64,000 bases of DNA from Shewanella violacea DSS12 (GTDB lineage Bacteria; Pseudomonadota; Gammaproteobacteria; Enterobacterales; Shewanellaceae). Both the position numbers and the translations under genes were made by a program. Under the pieces are notes generated by a model, which saw nothing but the letters and a program-made list of their open reading frames with translations, was not told the origin of the DNA and ran no database searches. Positions 16,297 to 25,151 of the stretch are shown here, in pieces (the first letter of the stretch is position 1; the number at the start of each line of letters is the position of its first letter). The stretch spans positions 3,061,313 to 3,125,312 of the forward strand of contig NC_014012.1 in the NCBI RefSeq assembly GCF_000091325.1, given 5' to 3'.

Positions 16297-17361
16297 TTAC
16301 AAGGCTGCAGCATCATAGAAGGCAGAGCTCTGTTTATCCATGATGGCGTTCGCCTTAGCCGTTGCCTTGGCTATCACGGCCTTATCATCTTCTACCGTGG
16401 CATATTTACCTTGCTCCGGATGTAGACCCAGGCGTTTAAACAGTGTCATATCATCATTCTCTTCTGGGTTATTAGTGGTCAATAACTTACAACCATAGAA
16501 GATAGAATTAGCTCCAGCGAAGAAACACATGGCCTGCATCTCATCAGACATTTTCTCACGACCCGCCGACAGACGAACTCTTGAGTAAGGCATTAAAATC
16601 CGTGCCACTGCAATCGTACGCACAAATACTAAGGGGTCGAGGTCATCGATATTCTCGAACGGAGTACCAGCGACCTTGACCAACATATTAATAGGCACAG
16701 AATCGGGATGCTGCTCCATGTTCGCCAATTGCTGTAATAAACCGGCACGATCACTCGCCTGTTCGCCCATACCAACGATGCCACCAGAGCAAACCTTCAT
16801 GCCAGCGGCGCGAACATTAGACAAGGTATCGAGTCTGTCCTGATAGGTTCGTGTGGTGATGATATCGCCATAGTACTCGGGAGAGGTGTCTAAGTTATGG
16901 TTATAGTAGTCCAGTCCCGCCTCAGCCAGCTCTCCGGCTTGCTCAGGAGAAAGCATGCCTAAGGTCATGCAGGTCTCCATACCCATATCTTTGACTTCGC
17001 TGACCATATCTTTTAAATAAGGCATGTCTCTTGGGTGTGGATTACGCCAGGCGGCGCCCATACAGAAGCGCGAAGCTCCAGCGGCTTTAGCGCTACGAGC
17101 CTCAGTCAATACCTTATCAATTTCGATTAATCGCTCTTTCTCCAGACCCGTGTCGTAGCGGGCACTCTGGGGGCAATATTTGCAATCTTCGGGACAAGCG
17201 CCGGTTTTAATCGACAATAATCGGCTGATCTGCACTTCGTTTGGATCGAATACCTGACGATGTAATGAATGGGCCTTAAACAGGAGGTCATTCATAGGCA
17301 AATCAAAAAGTTCTGTTATTTCATCACGTTGCCAATCATAGCGCAGCTGTATATCCGACAT
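16297..17361 (-). CDS. bioB: Biotin synthase
   Basis: 354 residues, radical-SAM enzyme with the cluster motif C56-X3-C60-X2-C63 ([14 protein letters not shown]) and the later conserved [12 protein letters not shown] and RLSAGRE, whose arginine binds the [2Fe-2S] cluster. It inserts sulfur into dethiobiotin. It is the first gene of bioBFCD, transcribed away from bioA, with a BirA-type operator over its promoter. Confidence 0.98.
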   Translation of the reverse strand: MSDIQLRYDWQRDEITELFDLPMNDLLFKAHSLHRQVFDPNEVQISRLLSIKTGACPEDCKYCPQSARYDTGLEKERLIEIDKVLTEARSAKAAGASRFCMGAAWRNPHPRDMPYLKDMVSEVKDMGMETCMTLGMLSPEQAGELAEAGLDYYNHNLDTSPEYYGDIITTRTYQDRLDTLSNVRAAGMKVCSGGIVGMGEQASDRAGLLQQLANMEQHPDSVPINMLVKVAGTPFENIDDLDPLVFVRTIAVARILMPYSRVRLSAGREKMSDEMQAMCFFAGANSIFYGCKLLTTNNPEENDDMTLFKRLGLHPEQGKYATVEDDKAVIAKATAKANAIMDKQSSAFYDAAAL

Positions 17362-17406
17362 TTAACTTACCCTTTTTGCTCAATATAATTTGTTTTTATC
17401 TTGCCT

Positions 17407-17434
17407 AGGATACCTGCAGGTCTTAATCTGTCAA
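17407..17434 (-). promoter_or_regulatory. Sigma-70-type promoter of bioB
   Basis: On the minus strand TTGACA (17434-17429) is a perfect -35, followed after 16 bases by TATCCT (17412-17407, 4 of 6). The -35 lies inside the left half of the BirA operator. Confidence 0.6.
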
Positions 17435-17460
17435 CGCCAACCAGTCAAATAGGTTTACTA
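17428..17460. promoter_or_regulatory. BirA-type biotin operator between bioB and bioA
   Basis: CTGTCAACG - 15 bases - GGTTTACTA matches the BirA consensus TTGTAAACC-N15/16-GGTTTACAA (left arm 6/9, right arm 8/9). It overlaps the bioB -35 and ends 11 bp before the bioA ATG, so biotinyl-AMP-bound BirA could block both directions. Confidence 0.7.
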
Positions 17461-17471
17461 ACGGTTAATAT

Positions 17472-18872
17472 ATGAACAAAAACAATTCCAATATCAGTCC
17501 TAGTATCTCAACAGCGACTCTTTCAACAGCAGAGCCTTCAAGCTCCAGCATAGATTTTGAATTTGATAAACAGCATATCTGGCATCCCTATACCTCAATG
17601 AACAATGCCCTGCCTGCATTCGGTGTGGTATCGGCAAAAGAGTGCCTACTCACCTTAGATGATGGTCGCCAGCTTATCGATGGCACCAGCTCCTGGTGGG
17701 CCTGTGTTCATGGGTACAGCCATCCGGCAATCGTCGATGCTATGCAGAGTCAACTTGGAAAACTCAGCCATGTGATGTTTGGCGGTATCACTCATCAACC
17801 TGCCATCGAACTCTCGAAAAAATTGGTCGCCATGACCAGTGATAACCTGACTAAGGTGTTTCTGGCAGACTCAGGCTCTATTGCCGTCGAAGTGGCGCTT
17901 AAGATGGCACTGCAATATTGGCAAGGCAGAAATCAGCCTAACAAACAGCGCATCCTCACGGTAAAATGCGGCTATCACGGCGATACCTTCGCCGCCATGA
18001 GCATATGTGATCCCGAAGGCGGCATGCACACCATGTTCGGTGACTCAGTCACCCAACACGAATTTGTCAGCGCACCACAGGCATGTTTTGGTGCCTGTTT
18101 TAATCCCAGCGAACTGGGCGAGATGCGAGCCAAACTTGAGGCCATGCAAGGTGAAATTGCCGCCGTGATCATAGAGCCTATACTGCAAGGCGCTGGCGGT
18201 ATGCGCTTCTACCACCCGGATTATCTACTCGGCCTGCGTCAACTTTGTGATGAATTTAAGGTGCTACTGATACTCGATGAGATAGCCACGGGCTTTGGCC
18301 GCACCGGCAAGATGTTCGCCTATGAGCATGCCGCATCTAATGGACAAACCGTTGAGGCCGATATCTTATGTTTAGGCAAGGCGCTCACCGGCGGCTATAT
18401 ATCACTGGCTGTTACTATGTGCAGTGATGAAGTCGCACAAGGGATCAGCGACTCCCCTGCCGGCGTCTTTATGCATGGTCCTACCTTTATGGGTAACCCA
18501 TTAGCTTGCTCGGCCGCCTGTGCCAGCTTAGATCTGCTTGCAAATGGTGAATGGCAAGGACAAATCGCCAGTATAGAAGCTCAATTAAGTACTGAACTGG
18601 CAGAAGCTATCGATTATCCCCAGGTAAAAGATGTGCGAGTACTGGGCGCCATCGGGGTGATTGAGATGAAATCGACTGTCAATACAGCTCAGCTACAGCA
18701 AGAGTTTGTCGACCTTGGCGTGTGGATCCGCCCCTTCTCCAACCTTATCTACATCATGCCCCCCTACGTGATCACACCCGAGCAGCTGACTAAACTGACC
18801 TCGGCAATGAAAATCGTCGCCAGCAAGCTGGTGGAAAGCGTTGAAGTGAGCGGTTTTATCAGCCATGGCTAA
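17472..18872 (+). CDS. bioA: Adenosylmethionine-8-amino-7-oxononanoate aminotransferase
   Basis: 466 residues, class III PLP aminotransferase. HIWHPYTSM near residue 36 and DGTSSWWACVHGYSHP are BioA-specific; the PLP lysine lies in CLGKALTGGY. It converts KAPA to DAPA using SAM as amino donor. The first ~28 residues are Ser/Thr/Asn-rich and not part of the fold. It is transcribed divergently from bioB. Confidence 0.97.
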   Translation: MNKNNSNISPSISTATLSTAEPSSSSIDFEFDKQHIWHPYTSMNNALPAFGVVSAKECLLTLDDGRQLIDGTSSWWACVHGYSHPAIVDAMQSQLGKLSHVMFGGITHQPAIELSKKLVAMTSDNLTKVFLADSGSIAVEVALKMALQYWQGRNQPNKQRILTVKCGYHGDTFAAMSICDPEGGMHTMFGDSVTQHEFVSAPQACFGACFNPSELGEMRAKLEAMQGEIAAVIIEPILQGAGGMRFYHPDYLLGLRQLCDEFKVLLILDEIATGFGRTGKMFAYEHAASNGQTVEADILCLGKALTGGYISLAVTMCSDEVAQGISDSPAGVFMHGPTFMGNPLACSAACASLDLLANGEWQGQIASIEAQLSTELAEAIDYPQVKDVRVLGAIGVIEMKSTVNTAQLQQEFVDLGVWIRPFSNLIYIMPPYVITPEQLTKLTSAMKIVASKLVESVEVSGFISHG

Positions 18873-18893
18873 AGATTCATCTTAGACACCAAT

Positions 18894-18983
18894 ATGTTTT
18901 TTGTGGCCTGTAATAGCACCACTGTGGATACCTTAGATGATATAGGGCCATCTAATATTAGTGGTGATTGGTTTGATGATTAA
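18894..18983 (+). other. Possible 29-codon micro-ORF in frame after bioA
   Basis: An ATG at 18894 opens a frame ending TAA at 18983 with an acidic tail (NISGDWFDD). The frame is continuous with bioA's, separated only by the bioA stop and seven sense codons. No RBS is evident and I recognise no family. It may be chance or a relic of a longer C-terminus. The rest of the 18873-19187 gap holds the hairpin listed next. Confidence 0.2.
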
Positions 18984-19028
18984 ATCCGTAGGTCTAAAAA
19001 ATTCAACAGAGATAAAAATATAAATACT

Positions 19029-19080
19029 CAATTAAGCACTTAGGTGCAGGCTTTATTGCCTGCACCTAAGTGCTTAATTG
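19029..19080. terminator. Perfect 23-bp hairpin between convergent bioA and the nitrate reductase cluster
   Basis: Positions 19029-19051 and 19058-19080 are exact reverse complements (core GCACTTAGGTGCAGGC) around a 6-nt TTTATT loop. There is no T-run after it, but it lies in a convergent gap, 157 bp after bioA and ~110 bp after the gene on the other strand. A bidirectional transcription barrier is the simplest reading. Confidence 0.6.
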
Positions 19081-19187
19081 TGCTTCTGTATCTGCTCTAA
19101 CATTAGACTTAAACTTAGAAAACAAGATAACACTAGACCTAAGCTCACCTATATAAGTTTGCTAGCTAGGTACAGGCTAGCCTGCCG

Positions 19188-19625
19188 TTAGCCTACCTTA
19201 GGTTGCTCCGTTCTGGGTTTCCATTCCCACCACTGCATCTGCTCGTCACCTTGTTGGTCTGACTGCTTGTCCGATACAGGCTTATAAGCCTCTCCCTCTG
19301 CAGGTTCTTGCTTATAAGATCGGGTCTGATAAATATCCCAGGTGATCAGGTAGTTTGGGTCGGTCACAGTGACTCCATCAACACTGGTGTGAAACTTTCC
19401 CTTGGGAGCAGTAAACCAACATGACAAATCTGTGGGGATGAGGAACTGCTTACTTCCTTGACTCGAACTCTCCTTTTCGAACAGGGCTATGCCTATGCCT
19501 TTTTCTGCATCGCAGGAGCTTACCTTTCCCGCTAATAGAGACTGCTTGAGCATCTCCCCTTCGGCGGAAAAGTAAGTCAGTCCAATCAAGCAGGTCTTCT
19601 CTATGGTCGTTTCCAATGTCAGCAT
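19188..19625 (-). CDS. Unknown protein downstream of the nitrate reductase subunits
   Basis: 145 residues from the ATG at 19625, which has GAGGTG four bases upstream. A longer frame from a TTG at 19700 only adds a low-complexity Lys/Asn/Asp stretch and has a badly spaced RBS. I recognise no domain. It has two cysteines near the start (KTCLIG, SSCDAEKG), a predicted beta-rich middle (FLIPTDLSCWFTAPKGKFH) and a polar, Gln/Glu-rich C-terminus ending in WWEWKPRTEQ; no signal peptide or membrane segment. It follows the membrane subunit by 97 nt on the same strand, so an accessory role for the reductase is possible but unproven. Confidence 0.65.
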   Translation of the reverse strand: MLTLETTIEKTCLIGLTYFSAEGEMLKQSLLAGKVSSCDAEKGIGIALFEKESSSQGSKQFLIPTDLSCWFTAPKGKFHTSVDGVTVTDPNYLITWDIYQTRSYKQEPAEGEAYKPVSDKQSDQQGDEQMQWWEWKPRTEQPKVG

Positions 19626-19722
19626 ACTCACCTCATCTCGTTTGTGCTTATTATTCTTATCATGCTTGTCTTTATTGTTCTGGCTCTTGTTACTGCGCAA
19701 CTCCCAACACTTGTTATCTAGC

Positions 19723-21804
19723 TTAATGGGCTAGCGGCGCCACACCACAGGCCGGATTATCCGCCAAACCTATGTCTCTGGCATGTTGCTCGAATCCCTT
19801 GTTCTTCCAGAAGAAGGCGCCGGGCATAGTAGTGGGGATCACCAGATTATAAAACAGAGCCCGACCTATGACGGCACTGATACAATTAATCAGGGCGATA
19901 ACTGACCAGGCAACAAATGCCCACAGGTTAACGCCTACTGACTCTGAGGCTAGCCCTTGGGTGTTGAACAAGCCAAGTTCTCCCAGGGCCAGTAATGTCA
20001 GGCTGGCAAAGATATTCAAGGTTAACATCAGGTTACGTAGCTTGTAAGTCTTGCCAAAGGTAGTGCACTGAATATAGTGCGCCGCGCCGCCCTCATTCTC
20101 ACTGGCATTGAGATCCCGGTTGTGACCTATCAAACCTATGGCTTCGAGCACCACACCGAATAGCCACACACCTCCCAGTAGCTGTAAGGCGGGTAAGAGT
20201 GGTAGTGACAACACGGCGAGTGTGCTCAATACCATCACGCCGCTCACCATGGCTCCCAAGGACACGCTGTTACCCACAAAGCTGGTCAGTGTCTGCCAAT
20301 GATTCCAGAACGGACGCGCCTTGATCTGATAACACTGGTTCATGTAATACAGACCCGCGGCGCCAGCGATAGCGGCAAAAACGCCCGCCCCCAGCGTTAG
20401 GTTAACCAAGGGCAAGGCATTAGTAAGCACTGATAGTTCGATGTCAAAACCAGATACCAAGAGTTCATTAATCCAGGTATTCGTGGCTAGCAGACTCACA
20501 GCCATCAGACCGAGTCCGGCGCTGAACAAGGCCAGGCCTAATCCTTCACGGCTCATGGGTGAATAACGCAAGTTGTTAAACCCACGATAGAAACGAAAAG
20601 GTTTACCCAGATGAGTAACACTCATAAACAGGCCAAAAGAGGTCATCGATAGCGATGTGACCACCAGCACTAACATCATGTCTGAGGCCATAAATAGCTC
20701 AAACAGTTCGACCCCAGCCAAGGCCGCAAAGAAGGGGACCATAAAGGTACCCAAGGCAGCCTGAGCAAACAGGGTGAACAGCACCAAGGGATTCTCCCGA
20801 CTGTTGAGTTTGGCCAGGTTCCAGTGTTGCTTCTTGCCCACTTTTTGATCTATCACAGGCTTATATTGGCCATCTTCACCCTTGTGGTATTTAACCGGCA
20901 TGGAGTCGGTTCGCGTCATCTCCTCCGGCATAGACTTGGTCTGCTGGAAACGTATGTTGGGCCGGGTGATTTCCGGTGATGGGAAGCCAGGAATGCTGGT
21001 CTTACATTGCTCACGGCTCTCCGGCGTATTCTCGATCACACCAAAATCCAGTGCATTACCCACACAGGCTGAGACGCACGCAGGCTTGAGGCCCACTTCT
21101 AACCTATCGACACACATGTTGCACTTAGACACTCTTCCCTTAACTGGATCCAACTGAGGCGCATTGTAGGGACAAACCCAGGTGCAGTAGCCACAGCCGA
21201 AACAGGTTTCAGGGTCCTGCAACACGGCGCCATATTCAGCATGTTTAGTATAAGCTCGGGTCGGACAGCCCTTGAGACAGACGGGATCGTCACAGTGGTT
21301 ACAGGCCATGGAGATGTTCATCCGCTTATAATCCGGATATGAGCCCCCCTCCACATAGCCAACCGAGCGAAATGCCAGATGAGCCGGGGTGTCGTTCTTC
21401 TCGGCGCAGGCCGACTCGCAGGCATGACAACCGATACAGTTATCTGCGGTAAAGAAGAAACCATGCTGCTTGTTACGATCTGGATTCGTGCCCACTGCCG
21501 GATTGTCGTTGATAAACATGGAGCGGCCCACAGGATTATCGGTCAACTCCACCAAGTCGATACGCTTGCCGTAGCGGTTCTCTATCTCGCTATCTGTCTT
21601 AGGCAGATAGGCGTAGGCCTGTTCCTCGGTGCGTACTTCCCAATGATCCGAGCGCCCCAGCTGCTCTTCGCCTCTCTTAGGTAAAACGTTCGCTTTGGTC
21701 ACCTTTATGCTTGAGCCGGTCTCTGGGGTAAATAGCCCTACCCCAGCCTTGTCACTGTCACTGCCACTGTGCAATCTGCTACCTTGAGTTATCTGTGATG
21801 TCAT
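19723..21804 (-). CDS. Fused DmsB-like four-cluster ferredoxin and DmsC-like membrane anchor
   Basis: 693 residues that look like two usual subunits joined. Residues ~110-290 hold sixteen cysteines in four groups (CIGCHACESAC; CNHCDDPVCLKGC; CFGCGYCTWVC; CNMC...CVSAC), typical of DmsB/NrfC four [4Fe-4S] proteins. Residues ~345-680 have about eight membrane segments with the DmsC feature THLGKPFRFYRGF. About 110 residues precede the first cluster. There is no Tat or Sec signal, so the iron-sulfur part should face the cytoplasm. It probably carries electrons from the quinol pool to the molybdoenzyme encoded 57 nt upstream on the same strand. Whether it serves assimilation or respiration cannot be read directly. 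Confidence 0.88.
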   Translation of the reverse strand: MTSQITQGSRLHSGSDSDKAGVGLFTPETGSSIKVTKANVLPKRGEEQLGRSDHWEVRTEEQAYAYLPKTDSEIENRYGKRIDLVELTDNPVGRSMFINDNPAVGTNPDRNKQHGFFFTADNCIGCHACESACAEKNDTPAHLAFRSVGYVEGGSYPDYKRMNISMACNHCDDPVCLKGCPTRAYTKHAEYGAVLQDPETCFGCGYCTWVCPYNAPQLDPVKGRVSKCNMCVDRLEVGLKPACVSACVGNALDFGVIENTPESREQCKTSIPGFPSPEITRPNIRFQQTKSMPEEMTRTDSMPVKYHKGEDGQYKPVIDQKVGKKQHWNLAKLNSRENPLVLFTLFAQAALGTFMVPFFAALAGVELFELFMASDMMLVLVVTSLSMTSFGLFMSVTHLGKPFRFYRGFNNLRYSPMSREGLGLALFSAGLGLMAVSLLATNTWINELLVSGFDIELSVLTNALPLVNLTLGAGVFAAIAGAAGLYYMNQCYQIKARPFWNHWQTLTSFVGNSVSLGAMVSGVMVLSTLAVLSLPLLPALQLLGGVWLFGVVLEAIGLIGHNRDLNASENEGGAAHYIQCTTFGKTYKLRNLMLTLNIFASLTLLALGELGLFNTQGLASESVGVNLWAFVAWSVIALINCISAVIGRALFYNLVIPTTMPGAFFWKNKGFEQHARDIGLADNPACGVAPLAH

Positions 21805-21861
21805 TATCTCGTCCCCAGCCTTGAACCTCAGGCTTCAAATTCGCAAAATTATTCCCTAACC

Positions 21862-24066
21862 CTAAAACGCACGACGCTTGACATTGATCCGCGCCGCTTC
21901 ATCTTGATCGATCGGCTCTATTCGCGTGCTGCACTGCTTAAATGCTGGCTGACGTGAATAGGGATCGAGTAAGCCTAAGGTGAGACGGTTGACACAATCG
22001 TGGTAATGAAACGGGATAAACACCATGTTACGGGGCACCCTATGGGTTAACTGCACCATCACCACGGCATCGCCGCGACGACTCGTGAGGCGAACATAGC
22101 TCTGGTGTTCGACCCCAAGCTCTTTAGCCGCATCTGGGTTCATCTCCATGTACGCCGTTGGGCTGAACTTGTTGCAGTTACCTATCTTGCCCGTACGGGT
22201 ACGGGTATGAAAATGCTCCACCACCCTGCCGCTATTAAGCCAGAAGGGATACTCGTCACAGGGCTGCTCGTTGTTGTTATAAAAATTAATGGGCAGCAGA
22301 TTTGCCTTACCTGACTGAGTCGGAAACAGGCCATCGCTGTAGAGTCTGGCTGTGCCTTTGAGACCTTCATCTTGTTCTCTAAATGGCCACTGAATGCCTC
22401 GGGCTGCCTCGATTTTCTCATAGGTCATACCCGAAATATCTAAGTGACGCGGCCCCCCATGGGACAACTTGCCCTTAGACAGGTATTTCATCTCTTCGAA
22501 CGCCCCTTCCGGTGTCTCGGGAAAATGGATCATCTGGCCGTTATCGAAACGCTTGGCCAGCTGATTAAAGATCCAAAAATCTGGCTTAGAATTCTTAAAG
22601 GGAGGCAAGACATTACAGATCAGGTTGACCCTGCGCTCAGTGTTAGTGTGGGTACCCTCTTTTTCGGCCCAGACCGATGCCGGCAGATACACATGAGAAT
22701 ACTGGTTAGTCTCGACGTCACTATAGACGTCTTGGATAACCAGAAAGTCCAGCTTCTCCAGCGCCTTACGGATACGCGCCGTGTTGGGCATTGAGGTCAT
22801 GGGATTAGTGGCCACGATCCACAGGCCTTTTATCTCTCCAGTCTCGATGGCTGGAAAAATATCGGTCTCGGCCAGACCGCGTTTCTTGGGAAAGAACTCA
22901 GGATCTATGCCCCAAAAATCGGCTATCTCGTTTCTGTCGGCTTCATTTTCCAGATAACGATATCCGGGTAAGCCCGAGCAAGATGACCACTCTCGGGTGC
23001 CCATGGCATTACACTGACCGGTTATCGATAAGCTGGTGCCACCAGGCTTACCTATATTGCCGGTTATCATATTCAGGTTATTGATGTTGGCGACACCATC
23101 TGAGCCGTGGGTAGATTGGTTTATCCCCATGGTCCAGATGCTCATGGCCGTCGGTGCCTTAGCATAAATTCTCGCCACATTACGTATGGTATCTTCGTCT
23201 ATGCCGCAAATGTGTTGGGCTTGCTTAGGATCATAGTCCTGCACCAGTGCTTTAACCGCCTCGAAGCCTTGGGTATGGGCGTCGATATAGGCCTGATCTT
23301 GCAGCCCTTCATTGATGATCACATGCAGCATGGCGTTGATCAGTACACAATCTGTGCCTGGGGTGATAGGTAGATGGATATCGGCAAATTGCGCCAACAT
23401 GGTCACTCGAGGATCCACCACAATCAAAGGAAAATGACGCTTCTCCAGCGCCTCTTTCAGACGCCAATAGATGATTGGATGCTGCTCGGGAAGGTTGGAG
23501 CCAAAAGCCATCAGACAGTGGGTATGCTCGAAGTCATCGTAACAGCCCGGCGGACCATCGGCGCCGAAGGAGCGCTTATAGCCGCTGACCGCGGATGCCA
23601 TGCACAAGGTGGTGTTACCATCATAGTTATTAGTGCCTATCACGCCCCGGGCAAGTTTGCCTAAGGTGTAGAACTCTTCGGTTAACAGCTGGCCCGAAGA
23701 GACGATGGCAAAAGAATCACGGCCATACTTGGCTTGAATTTCTTTGATTTTATCGGCCGTGGTATCCAGGGCATGATCCCAGGAGGTAGGCTTAAAGTCT
23801 TCGAAATGCTTGTCTCTTATAAGAGGCTCGGTTCCCCTGCCCGGACTCTCGAACAACTCGTGCTCTAAGATCCCCTTGATGCAGAGTTTTCCCCGATTCA
23901 CATCGGCGCCAGCATGGCCACGGGTGGTAACAATCTTGTTCTGCTCGTTTAAGCCTATTTCGATGGAGCAACCCGTAGAGCAGTAGTTACAGGTGGTGTA
24001 CTTCCACTGTGCAACTTTCTTGCTGGGTATCACGATAGGCTTTCTTTTTTTACGACCAAACAGCAT
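21862..24066 (-). CDS. Molybdopterin nitrate reductase, assimilatory (NasC/NarB-like) catalytic subunit
   Basis: 734 residues. An N-terminal [4Fe-4S] motif C26-X2-C29-X3-C33-X28-C62 and the NapA/NasA-type motif TTLCMASAVSGYKR, whose C155 is the likely molybdenum ligand, place it in the Nap/Nas group of bis-MGD enzymes. Later blocks (MGINQSTHG, GNIGKPGGTSLSITGQCNAMG, NSGRVVEHFHTRTRTG) agree. There is no Tat twin-arginine signal, so it should be cytoplasmic, as assimilatory reductases are. It lacks the C-terminal BFD [2Fe-2S] domain of enteric NasA. The partner is a DmsBC-like fusion rather than a flavoprotein. Formate dehydrogenase is the main alternative but would usually have Sec/Cys-H context. 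It has its own sigma-54 promoter. Confidence 0.85.
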   Translation of the reverse strand: MLFGRKKRKPIVIPSKKVAQWKYTTCNYCSTGCSIEIGLNEQNKIVTTRGHAGADVNRGKLCIKGILEHELFESPGRGTEPLIRDKHFEDFKPTSWDHALDTTADKIKEIQAKYGRDSFAIVSSGQLLTEEFYTLGKLARGVIGTNNYDGNTTLCMASAVSGYKRSFGADGPPGCYDDFEHTHCLMAFGSNLPEQHPIIYWRLKEALEKRHFPLIVVDPRVTMLAQFADIHLPITPGTDCVLINAMLHVIINEGLQDQAYIDAHTQGFEAVKALVQDYDPKQAQHICGIDEDTIRNVARIYAKAPTAMSIWTMGINQSTHGSDGVANINNLNMITGNIGKPGGTSLSITGQCNAMGTREWSSCSGLPGYRYLENEADRNEIADFWGIDPEFFPKKRGLAETDIFPAIETGEIKGLWIVATNPMTSMPNTARIRKALEKLDFLVIQDVYSDVETNQYSHVYLPASVWAEKEGTHTNTERRVNLICNVLPPFKNSKPDFWIFNQLAKRFDNGQMIHFPETPEGAFEEMKYLSKGKLSHGGPRHLDISGMTYEKIEAARGIQWPFREQDEGLKGTARLYSDGLFPTQSGKANLLPINFYNNNEQPCDEYPFWLNSGRVVEHFHTRTRTGKIGNCNKFSPTAYMEMNPDAAKELGVEHQSYVRLTSRRGDAVVMVQLTHRVPRNMVFIPFHYHDCVNRLTLGLLDPYSRQPAFKQCSTRIEPIDQDEAARINVKRRAF

Positions 24067-24132
24067 AAAATTCGCCCCACATTCAATAGATTCTATTTTT
24101 AGTTAAGCTTTATCTAAGCTTTACTAGAGTAA

Positions 24133-24148
24133 TGCACTAGCCGTGCCA
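24133..24148 (-). promoter_or_regulatory. Sigma-54 promoter of the nitrate reductase operon
   Basis: The minus-strand site TGGCACGGCTAGTGCA differs from TGGCACG-N4-TTGCA at one conserved position and has exact GG-N10-GC spacing. It lies ~67-82 bp before the reductase ATG. Confidence 0.8.
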
Positions 24149-24219
24149 TAGATTTTAATCATATTAAACAGTAGGTTATTAACACCCTCGATTTGTGACA
24201 TGCTCAAGATCAGTGCTTT

Positions 24220-24236
24220 CGCTTTAAAGTGGTGCA
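24220..24236. promoter_or_regulatory. NtrC-like enhancer site upstream of the nitrate reductase operon
   Basis: CGCTTTAAAGTGGTGCA matches TGCACTAAAATGGTGCA at 13 of 17 positions with a perfect right half, 72-88 bp upstream of the -24 element. Confidence 0.55.
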
Positions 24237-24342
24237 CTTCTGGTTTTAAAATAAATTAAAATAGTTAACCCCTTTTCACTTTCAGGTCGTTTATAAGGGA
24301 GATCTGAAACAGAAACAGCCATTTTTTATCTTTGGAGATTTT

Positions 24343-24933
24343 ATGAATTCATCGACACTTAGCACCACTAAGAAAGCATTGACCATCACATTTTCAGCAG
24401 CAAGTATCTTAGCCGTGTCACTATTATCTTTTAATGCATCGGCCACCACCCCGGGGCATCCTAGTGGACATAACCAAAATATAATCACATCTCAAGCCTT
24501 CTCTTCATCAAATTACCAAGCCCAAGAAGCGACCAAGATGTTTCCGGCACCAGAAGCTGGCATGGTGCAACATATACTCACTCTGCCTAAGCTAGATGAT
24601 GAGTCGAATTACATGGTCGAAATACTGATAGGCCAAACTCAGATGGTGGACTGTAATGGCACAAGCTTGTCCGGCGACTTGAAGCAAGAGTCGGTTAAAG
24701 GTTGGGGATATAGCTATTATCAAGTTGATTCGATCACGCAAGGGCCAACGACCATGATGGCGTGTTTTAAGCAAGCCAAAAAAGAGGCATTCGTGTCAAT
24801 AAGAGCCGATCTGAAAATCAAGTATGACAGTCGTCTGGCTAAGGTGTTTTACCTACCAAAAGGCAGTGAATTAAGATACAGGATCTGGACTGTTGAGAGT
24901 CAGTTCAACACCTCTAAGCTAATGAGTGAATAA
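24343..24933 (+). CDS. eco: Ecotin, periplasmic serine-protease inhibitor
   Basis: 196 residues, a little longer than E. coli ecotin (162). A Sec signal peptide ends near NASATT. The mature part has the ecotin blocks [26 protein letters not shown] and the reactive loop TTMMACF with the P1 methionine, two conserved cysteines (in VDCNG and MMACF), and YRIWTVES at the end. It inhibits trypsin-, chymotrypsin- and elastase-like proteases as a dimer. A GGAG lies before the ATG. It is a single gene, divergent from the nitrate reductase operon. Confidence 0.94.
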   Translation: MNSSTLSTTKKALTITFSAASILAVSLLSFNASATTPGHPSGHNQNIITSQAFSSSNYQAQEATKMFPAPEAGMVQHILTLPKLDDESNYMVEILIGQTQMVDCNGTSLSGDLKQESVKGWGYSYYQVDSITQGPTTMMACFKQAKKEAFVSIRADLKIKYDSRLAKVFYLPKGSELRYRIWTVESQFNTSKLMSE

Positions 24934-24941
24934 TTACAAAT

Positions 24942-24973
24942 AGGTAAATGCCAGCTAAAACTGGCATTTACCT
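24942..24973 (+). terminator. Terminator of the ecotin gene
   Basis: A perfect 13-bp stem (AGGTAAATGCCAG with its complement) around CTAAAA, 9 nt after the stop codon. Only a short T-rich tail follows. Confidence 0.7.
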
Positions 24974-25151
24974 TTCACATATTCTTGCCACCTTTCTCTT
25001 GGCACCTTTCTCTTGGAGAAGAGTTATTTAAATTCATTAGTCCAGGTCTGATAACTTGCTCATTTATTCCCAATGCTGAGAATAATATGTTATTGAAATC
25101 CAGTGTTCGACCATACTATAGACACAGATAGCAACGAACAGAGCCGCAGCT

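Noticed and set aside
19626..19700. TTG-started N-terminal extension of the unknown reductase-linked gene
   Set aside because: The RBS is in contact with the TTG, and the extra residues are Lys/Asn-rich low complexity; the ATG at 19625 has GAGGTG at good spacing.
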